From positions 1 through 45,785 of the forward strand of contig NZ_JAHHDX010000127.1 of assembly GCF_018619335.1 (NCBI RefSeq): a stretch of 45,785 nucleotides of DNA. Direction: 5' to 3'. This document shows positions 42,255 to 45,785 of the stretch, one piece after another. A program made the position numbers and the translations under genes. Position 1 is the stretch's first letter. Every line of letters begins with the position of its first letter. The notes below the pieces were generated by a model. It worked only from the letters and a program-made list of their open reading frames with translations, was not told the origin of the DNA and made no database searches. Source of the DNA: Alteromonas sp. ALT199. GTDB lineage: Bacteria > Pseudomonadota > Gammaproteobacteria > Enterobacterales > Alteromonadaceae.

Positions 42255-43292
42255 ATGTATAATATGCTCACTGGTGTAGATTTCGCAAAAAAAGAGATTC
42301 AAGTTTGCGTTGCTAAATCGAATAAAATAATTCGCAATATGGCGATGACGCCCACCGCTTTTTCTAATTGGCTAGCCACTCAAAAGCCAATGACAGTTGT
42401 TTTCGAAGCGTGTGCAACGTCAAATTATTGGTATCAATGTGCGCGTGAATACGGGCATGATGCCCGTTTAATATCAGCTAAGCTTGTATCGAATATTCGT
42501 CAAAACCAAAAGACTGATAAGAATGATGCCGAGGCGGTTTTACAGGCATCACAACTTAGTAACGTGAAATTTATTAGCGGGAAGTCTAAGGAGCAGCAAG
42601 AGCTTCAATCGCTTGTTCGTATGCATCAACTATCAGTAAAGCATAAAGTTGCTTACGGGAATCAACTTTGTTCGTTACTTTTAGAGTTCAACATTAAGTT
42701 ATCACCAACAGATACGGGGTTGAACAGTGCAATACAGTCGATATTAGAAGATGCAGAAAATGGATTTAGCGCGATATTCAGAGATGCATTACACACGGCA
42801 TGGCATCAATACCTTAAGAGTATAGAACTCGTGAAGCACTACGAACAGAGTGTAGCTAGAGCCAGCAGAGCATCAGAAGCTTGCAAAAATCTCATGAAGA
42901 TAGAAGGTGTTGGCCCGACAAATGCGGTTAACCTGTACATAGCGCTAGGTTGCTGTGAGTTGGGTGTTTTCAAAAAAGCGCGAGACGCTGCTGCGTGTAT
43001 TGGTTTAACGCCAATACAACATTCTTCAGGTGGAAAAGTGCGCTTGGGTTCTATAGGTAAAAATATCCGGAATTCGTCATTGCGCGCTAACTTGGTTGCA
43101 GGTGCGATGTCAGCAGTAAACCAGGCAGTTAAACGTGATTCACGAACCAAGAAAGATGAATGGATTAAAGGGTTAGTAGAGCGGCGAGGTAAACGGTGCG
43201 CTGCTGTGGCGCTGGCCAACAAAACAGTTAGAACGGCATTTTCGTTGCTACGCAACGGAACTGAATATAAAGCAGAGTTATTAGCTGCTTAG
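42255..43292 (+). CDS. IS110-family DEDD transposase
   Basis: This 345-residue RuvC-like transposase has an N-terminal DEDD catalytic domain with Asp in GVDFAKKEIQVCV, Glu in VVFEACATSNYW, and the aspartates of QKTDKNDAEAVLQ. The C-terminal Transposase_20 domain is shown by MKIEGVGPTNAVNLYIALG (helix-hairpin-helix-like), AAACIGLTPIQHSSGGK and a downstream Ser in RNSSLRANLV. The ORF is intact. These enzymes act with an RNA encoded in the IS non-coding end rather than cutting at terminal repeats like DDE enzymes. Confidence 0.93.
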   Translation: MYNMLTGVDFAKKEIQVCVAKSNKIIRNMAMTPTAFSNWLATQKPMTVVFEACATSNYWYQCAREYGHDARLISAKLVSNIRQNQKTDKNDAEAVLQASQLSNVKFISGKSKEQQELQSLVRMHQLSVKHKVAYGNQLCSLLLEFNIKLSPTDTGLNSAIQSILEDAENGFSAIFRDALHTAWHQYLKSIELVKHYEQSVARASRASEACKNLMKIEGVGPTNAVNLYIALGCCELGVFKKARDAAACIGLTPIQHSSGGKVRLGSIGKNIRNSSLRANLVAGAMSAVNQAVKRDSRTKKDEWIKGLVERRGKRCAAVALANKTVRTAFSLLRNGTEYKAELLAA

Positions 43293-43490
43293 TTTTAAGT
43301 TAACAACTAAATGCGCCATACGAGATAAAAATCAGCTTGGTAAGCCAGTGCTGCGCTCAGGGCATAAAAGCCCGCCAGCGAGATGTGGCATCAAGTTCGC
43401 GTAAATATCATAGAGCCGGGATAGCTTCCCATTATGAGCTCGTACATAAGCACGCATTACATCTTGAATGGTAAAAATAGTTGTTGACTA
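43293..43490 (+). ncRNA. Candidate seekRNA/bridge RNA region of the IS110-type element
   Basis: In IS1111-group elements the guide RNA is encoded in the non-coding region downstream of the transposase. This region can form hairpins GGGC-ATAAAA-GCCC (43360-43373) and GGGA-TAGCT-TCCC (43418-43430). It contains AGCGAGAT (43377-43384), identical to the left insertion junction (42172-42179), and ACATAAGC (43444-43451), identical to the right junction (43501-43508). The location and matches fit a target guide, but RNA boundaries and strand pairing rules were not verified; both words match the same strand, which a simple two-strand guide model does not predict. Confidence 0.5.
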
Positions 43491-43541
43491 TGGGGAGTCC
43501 ACATAAGCGTAGCGAGTGTTGATGCGTTTGTTATACGCAAT

Positions 43542-43570
43542 TTGCCACACCTGTAGCGCATTGCTACAAT
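43542..43570 (+). promoter_or_regulatory. Promoter and operator of the ParD-like/RelE cassette
   Basis: TTGCCA (43542-43547) and TACAAT (43565-43570) are spaced by 17 bases, a strong sigma-70 match. An inverted repeat TGTAGC-GCATT-GCTACA (43552-43568) overlaps the -10 box, as expected for antitoxin autorepression. The cassette thus does not depend on an integron promoter. Confidence 0.7.
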
Positions 43571-43598
43571 GTGATAATGAACGATTAGGAGACATATT

Positions 43599-43820
43599 AT
43601 GGCAACCGCGAGCGTAAGACTAGACCAAGATCTAGTCGAGAAAGCTACCATTATGGGCAAAGCACTAAACCGAACTATGCCAAAACAGATTGAGCACTGG
43701 GCAAAAATAGGTGAAATGATGGAAGATAATCCTGATTTACCATACGAATTTGTGAAACAGGCAATTATTTCCAAAGCGGAAAAAGAGGCAGGAAAATTGG
43801 AGCCTTACGATTTTGGCTAA
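43599..43820 (+). CDS. ParD-like antitoxin
   Basis: This 73-residue protein matches the small ParD-like antitoxin family: MATASVRLDQDLVEKATIMG forms the ribbon-helix-helix start and MPKQIEHWAKIGEMMEDNPD follows. An acidic, probably disordered C-terminus would bind the toxin. TTAGGAGA lies just upstream of the ATG. Its stop overlaps the toxin start by eight bases. It is plus-strand, opposite to most other cassette genes, and has its own promoter. It should repress its operon and neutralise the RelE-type toxin. Confidence 0.85.
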   Translation: MATASVRLDQDLVEKATIMGKALNRTMPKQIEHWAKIGEMMEDNPDLPYEFVKQAIISKAEKEAGKLEPYDFG

Positions 43821-44103
43821 GATTACGAGTGTTTTACAGACAGCTAATTTTAAGAGAGCAGTAAAGAAGTTACATAAGAATCAGAAAAAAGACTTGGATA
43901 AAGCTGTTAAGGAGTTGATGGACGATCCTCTTCTAGGTGAGCAGAAAAAAGGCGACCTAGCCTTTCTTCGCGTGCACAAATTCAAGATGGTCAAGCAGTT
44001 AACTTTACTTGGTTACAGCTACGAGGATGGCACTGTAATACTTGAGTTGATTGCACTTGGATCTCATGAAAATTTTTATCGCGATGTTAAAAAGTTATTC
44101 TGA
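43813..44103 (+). CDS. RelE-superfamily toxin
   Basis: This 96-residue protein has the RelE/ParE fold pattern: FKRAVKKLHKNQKKDLDKAV, a short beta region with FLRVHKFKMVKQLTLLGYSY, and LELIALGSHENFYRDVKKLF, a typical toxin C-terminus. RelE-like members cleave mRNA on the ribosome; which activity applies here is not known. The start is a TTG overlapping the antitoxin end, with TTGGAG upstream; the weak start would keep toxin below antitoxin. The gene ends just before attC F. Both ORFs appear intact. Confidence 0.82.
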   Translation: MAKITSVLQTANFKRAVKKLHKNQKKDLDKAVKELMDDPLLGEQKKGDLAFLRVHKFKMVKQLTLLGYSYEDGTVILELIALGSHENFYRDVKKLF

Positions 44104-44111
44104 CCAATTGC

Positions 44112-44227
44112 GTATAACACCCGCATAACGGGCAATAACACGTAGGCTAAAATACTAAGCGAAGCGCAGGGAGCCTATGTATTATTGTCCCAGCGAGCCC
44201 GCGAGCGGCTTAATGTGATTGTTATGC
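44112..44227. repeat. attC-like site F
   Basis: Left core GTATAAC (44112-44118), box CATAACG after five bases; right box CTTAATG, five bases, core GTTATGC (44221-44227). The inner stem pairs ACGTAGGCT with AGCCTATGT. The 13 bases at the cassette's two ends (43530-43542 and 44106-44118) are exact inverted copies, a sign of a circularisable cassette. Confidence 0.85.
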
Positions 44228-44231
44228 GCTA

Positions 44232-44278
44232 TTGACTTACAACGCGCAAGTACCATAATTAGGTATATATTGGTACTT
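44232..44278 (+). promoter_or_regulatory. Promoter and operator of parDE
   Basis: TTGACT (44232-44237) with ATAATT (44255-44260) at 17-base spacing forms a likely promoter starting within five bases of the attC core. AAGTACCA (44248-44255) and TGGTACTT (44271-44278) are perfect inverted arms across the -10 region, a fitting ParD operator. Confidence 0.65.
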
Positions 44279-44289
44279 GGAGAAATCAG

Positions 44290-44532
44290 ATGGCTAAAAA
44301 CACCAGCATTACCCTTGGAGACCATTTCGATGGCTTTATTGCTAGCCAAATTCAAACTGGTAGGTATGGTTCAGCAAGTGAGGTGATTCGTTCAGCTCTT
44401 CGCTTGCTAGAAACACAGGAAACCAAATTAAACACTCTGCGTCAATTACTTGTAGCAGGTGAAGAAAGCGGCGAAGCTGAATACGACCTTGAGCATCTGA
44501 TATCAGAACTAGATGGTGAATTAAAAGAGTGA
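44290..44532 (+). CDS. parD: ParD antitoxin
   Basis: This 80-residue ribbon-helix-helix antitoxin begins MAKNTSITLGDHFDGFIASQ and continues with RYGSASEVIRSALRLLE, the hallmark of the CopG/ParD family. The acidic C-terminal third would wrap the toxin. TTGGAG precedes the ATG at ten bases. It overlaps parE by four bases. Its upstream inverted repeat fits autorepression. The cassette lies between attC F and G. Confidence 0.93.
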   Translation: MAKNTSITLGDHFDGFIASQIQTGRYGSASEVIRSALRLLETQETKLNTLRQLLVAGEESGEAEYDLEHLISELDGELKE

Positions 44533-44831
44533 AACCGTTTAAGTTAACCGTACTAGCAAAATCAGATCTAAAAGATATTGCATTGTTTACGCAACGGAAG
44601 TGGGGCCGAGAACAGCGTAATGTATATCTTAAACAATTCGACGATTCATTTTGGATGTTGTCTGAAAATCCTGATATTGGTAAAAACTGCGACGAAATAA
44701 GAGATGGATACAGAAAATTCCCTCAAGGTAGCCATGTGATTTTCTACAAACAAACGGGCAGTCAGGAAATTCTGATCATAAGAATCCTTCATAAAAGTAT
44801 GGATGTAAATCCTGTACGCTTTGGCGCATAA
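44529..44831 (+). CDS. parE: ParE toxin
   Basis: This 100-residue RelE/ParE toxin contains VLAKSDLKDIALFTQRKWG, NPDIGKNCDEIRDGYRKFP, SHVIFYKQTG and the closing ILIIRILHKSMD. ParE proteins of this type poison DNA gyrase. The start is a GTG coupled to the parD stop (GTGA). The stop codon TAA lies inside the GCATAAC core of attC G. Both genes look intact, so the pair could stabilise the array by addiction. Confidence 0.93.
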   Translation: MKPFKLTVLAKSDLKDIALFTQRKWGREQRNVYLKQFDDSFWMLSENPDIGKNCDEIRDGYRKFPQGSHVIFYKQTGSQEILIIRILHKSMDVNPVRFGA

Positions 44832-44940
44832 CTTCCACATAAGGGGCAGTAATACGTGGGCTAAAATTAGGAGCGGAGCGACAGAGCCTACGTGTTACTG
44901 TCCCAGCGAGCCTGCGAGCGGCTTAATGTGATTGTTAAAT
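44826..44940. repeat. attC-like site G
   Basis: Left core GCATAAC (44826-44832), box CATAAGG; right box CTTAATG, core GTTAAAT (44934-44940). CATAAG pairs fully with the right box except for one extra T on the right arm. It shares GTGTTACTGTCCCAGCGAGC with the other sites. Confidence 0.85.
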
Positions 44941-45639
44941 GCCGCCTACTCTGACTTTGAAAAACTTAGTTTTTTCGCTTAAATGTTGATATGACCAAGG
45001 AGGGTTTACCACATCAATGTTAGAAACGCCCAGCGTAGCAAGCCCTTCGAGTGAATAGTACCAGCCGATAAAGTCTTCTTTCTCGGCGAACTCTTTATAT
45101 TCGGAAGATTGCCCTAGTGTTGTTATTTTCTGGTCCACACCAATTTTTTCGAAGAAGTTTCGCTCACGAATTACAGCTAACTTCATATATTTTTCTAAGT
45201 TCTGCTTTGTTGATTCCCGCTCTTCTTCAGGAAGAGCATCAATAAACGATGTTATTTCTTTCTCCATTCCGGTTGTACCACCATGGAAACCAATAACTGC
45301 GTGATTCGAAATCCTGTGATGATTTGCTGCAGAAAAAACGTAGTTGGCACATGATGAGAGACAATAATCATTGACCTCAAGCTTCAAATCATAGTCATGA
45401 ACAATATTACCAAGATCCATTCCATGATTGATTTCACCGCCTTCGGAAGTTATAGACAGCCATTCAACTTTACTCTTTGCATTGTTCAGAATTGAAAGAA
45501 GTTTCTGATTTGCTGATGGCGATAATTTACCGTGATAAATTACTGTGTTTTCGTTCAAATCAACTGTTGTTTCACTAGCATGTGCTGACACGCATGACAG
45601 AGAAATAACTAAAATAAAAGACCAAAAAAGTTTAAACAT
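44935..45639 (-). CDS. Exported ClpP/crotonase-fold protein (cassette-encoded)
   Basis: The product is about 234 residues, starting at the ATG at 45639 with AAGGAAG six bases upstream; another ATG at 45657 overlaps the attC H core. A signal peptide ends near VSAHASE. The middle resembles periplasmic ClpP-like proteins: ITSEGGEINHGMDLG (oxyanion region, about 63-77), DYCLSSCANYVFSAA with a probable nucleophile Ser95, and AVIGFHGG with a candidate His119. An acidic helical segment follows. Such proteins are annotated only as ClpP-fold or ATP-dependent-Clp-like; no ATPase partner is expected in the periplasm. Proteolytic activity is inferred. The stop overlaps the GTTAAAT core of attC G. Confidence 0.7.
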   Translation of the reverse strand: MFKLFWSFILVISLSCVSAHASETTVDLNENTVIYHGKLSPSANQKLLSILNNAKSKVEWLSITSEGGEINHGMDLGNIVHDYDLKLEVNDYCLSSCANYVFSAANHHRISNHAVIGFHGGTTGMEKEITSFIDALPEEERESTKQNLEKYMKLAVIRERNFFEKIGVDQKITTLGQSSEYKEFAEKEDFIGWYYSLEGLATLGVSNIDVVNPPWSYQHLSEKTKFFKVRVGGI

Positions 45640-45655
45640 GCTGCTTCCTTGTGGC

Positions 45656-45771
45656 ATTTAACTTTAAGCTAAGGGGCGCTAGCGCGTGGGCTAAAATCCG
45701 AACGAAGTGAGTCAGCCCGCGTGTTAGCGTTCCAGCGACCGAAGGGAGTGAACTTGAGCGCTTTGTTAGAA
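45656..45771. repeat. attC-like site H
   Basis: Left core ATTTAAC (45656-45662), box GCTAAGG; right box CTTGAGC, five bases, core GTTAGAA (45765-45771). The internal stem GCGTGGGCT/AGCCCGCGT encloses AAAATCCGAACGAAGTGAGTC. The next cassette begins at 45771 and is cut by the window edge. Confidence 0.83.
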
Positions 45772-45785
45772 GCAGAGCCTGTTCC

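Larger units (their letters stand above)
42176..43504 (+). mobile_element. IS110/IS1111-type insertion sequence inserted in attC
   Basis: The element has 11-base subterminal inverted repeats, TGGACTCCCCA (42183-42193) and its complement (43491-43501). Allowing the extra 7 bases on the left and 3 on the right typical of the IS1111 group gives 42176-43504, and this also rebuilds a sensible attC. It contains one transposase, about 70 bases of left non-coding sequence with a CCAACCT/AGGTTGG hairpin, and about 210 bases downstream. Elements of an IS1111-attC group are known to target integron cassette sites; this one appears to belong there. Confidence 0.85.
42090..43536. repeat. attC-like site E, split by an IS110-type element
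   Basis: The left part (42090-42175) has core GTCTAAC and a perfect ACGTAGGCT/AGCCTACGT stem. The right part (about 43505-43536) has the box GTTGATG and core GTTATAC. Rejoining the halves at TAGCG and AAGCG gives GTCCCTAGCGAAGCGTAGCG, which closely resembles site D, supporting insertion into a once intact attC. Confidence 0.8.

Noticed and set aside
39597..45771. Regular repeats considered as a CRISPR array
   Set aside because: Repeats are about 70-115 bases, imperfect and separated by genes of 0.3-1.3 kb; no short direct repeats or cas genes are present.
1..45785. tRNA, rRNA, riboswitch, replication origin or prophage
   Set aside because: No cloverleaf, rRNA segment, known aptamer core, origin-like repeats or phage structural genes could be recognised by reading.

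Overview
The window looks like a chromosome segment of a marine gammaproteobacterium of the Alteromonas type. The basis is gene content: exported S9 and S46 peptidases, a TonB receptor, a rhombosortase, ETF genes with a LiuR-like operator, and an integron cassette array. The genus is inferred from these families and was not tested by any search.

Positions 1-38900 are mostly ordinary chromosome. In order they hold: ETF-ubiquinone oxidoreductase (minus) divergent from etfBA; a small CBM48-like protein; a two-gene RND efflux operon; a prolyl oligopeptidase lipoprotein; a TonB-dependent receptor; a GlxA-type AraC regulator divergent from an acyl-CoA dehydrogenase and two SDR genes; yaiI; an IS4-type insertion nested in a palindromic repeat; an S46 dipeptidyl peptidase; an aromatic/aspartate aminotransferase; an NRDE protein; an acyltransferase; a Cys/Met-metabolism PLP enzyme; a DUF4397 lipoprotein; an azoreductase; a glutathione peroxidase; a frameshifted S9 peptidase; a rhombosortase; an enoyl-CoA hydratase; gamma-glutamyltranspeptidase; and a PhzF/DUF3703/YjbR group with a decayed DUF4177-like gene. 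The theme is peptide, amino-acid and acyl-CoA catabolism. ETF would carry electrons from the acyl-CoA dehydrogenase to ETF-QO and ubiquinone. Near-identical 18-bp palindromes precede the ETF genes and the S46 peptidase.

Positions about 38900-45785 are accessory DNA that reads as part of a chromosomal integron cassette array. Eight attC-like sites (A-H) separate short cassettes. These carry a small membrane protein, a TonB-C lipoprotein, a decayed higBA/relE cluster, an unknown membrane protein, a ParD-like/RelE pair, parDE and an exported ClpP-fold protein. In sites E-H a single unpaired base lies on the right arm, and most non-toxin ORFs lie on the minus strand with stops next to cores. Both suggest the array reads on the minus strand, with intI/attI beyond the right edge. 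No integrase is in the window.

AttC E is split by an IS110/IS1111-type element. Its long downstream non-coding region contains two 8-base words identical to its two junctions with the attC site, which makes a candidate guide RNA for attC targeting. Several genes are broken: the S9 peptidase, a DUF4177-like gene, higB, higA, a relE-like toxin and a chimeric hydrolase.
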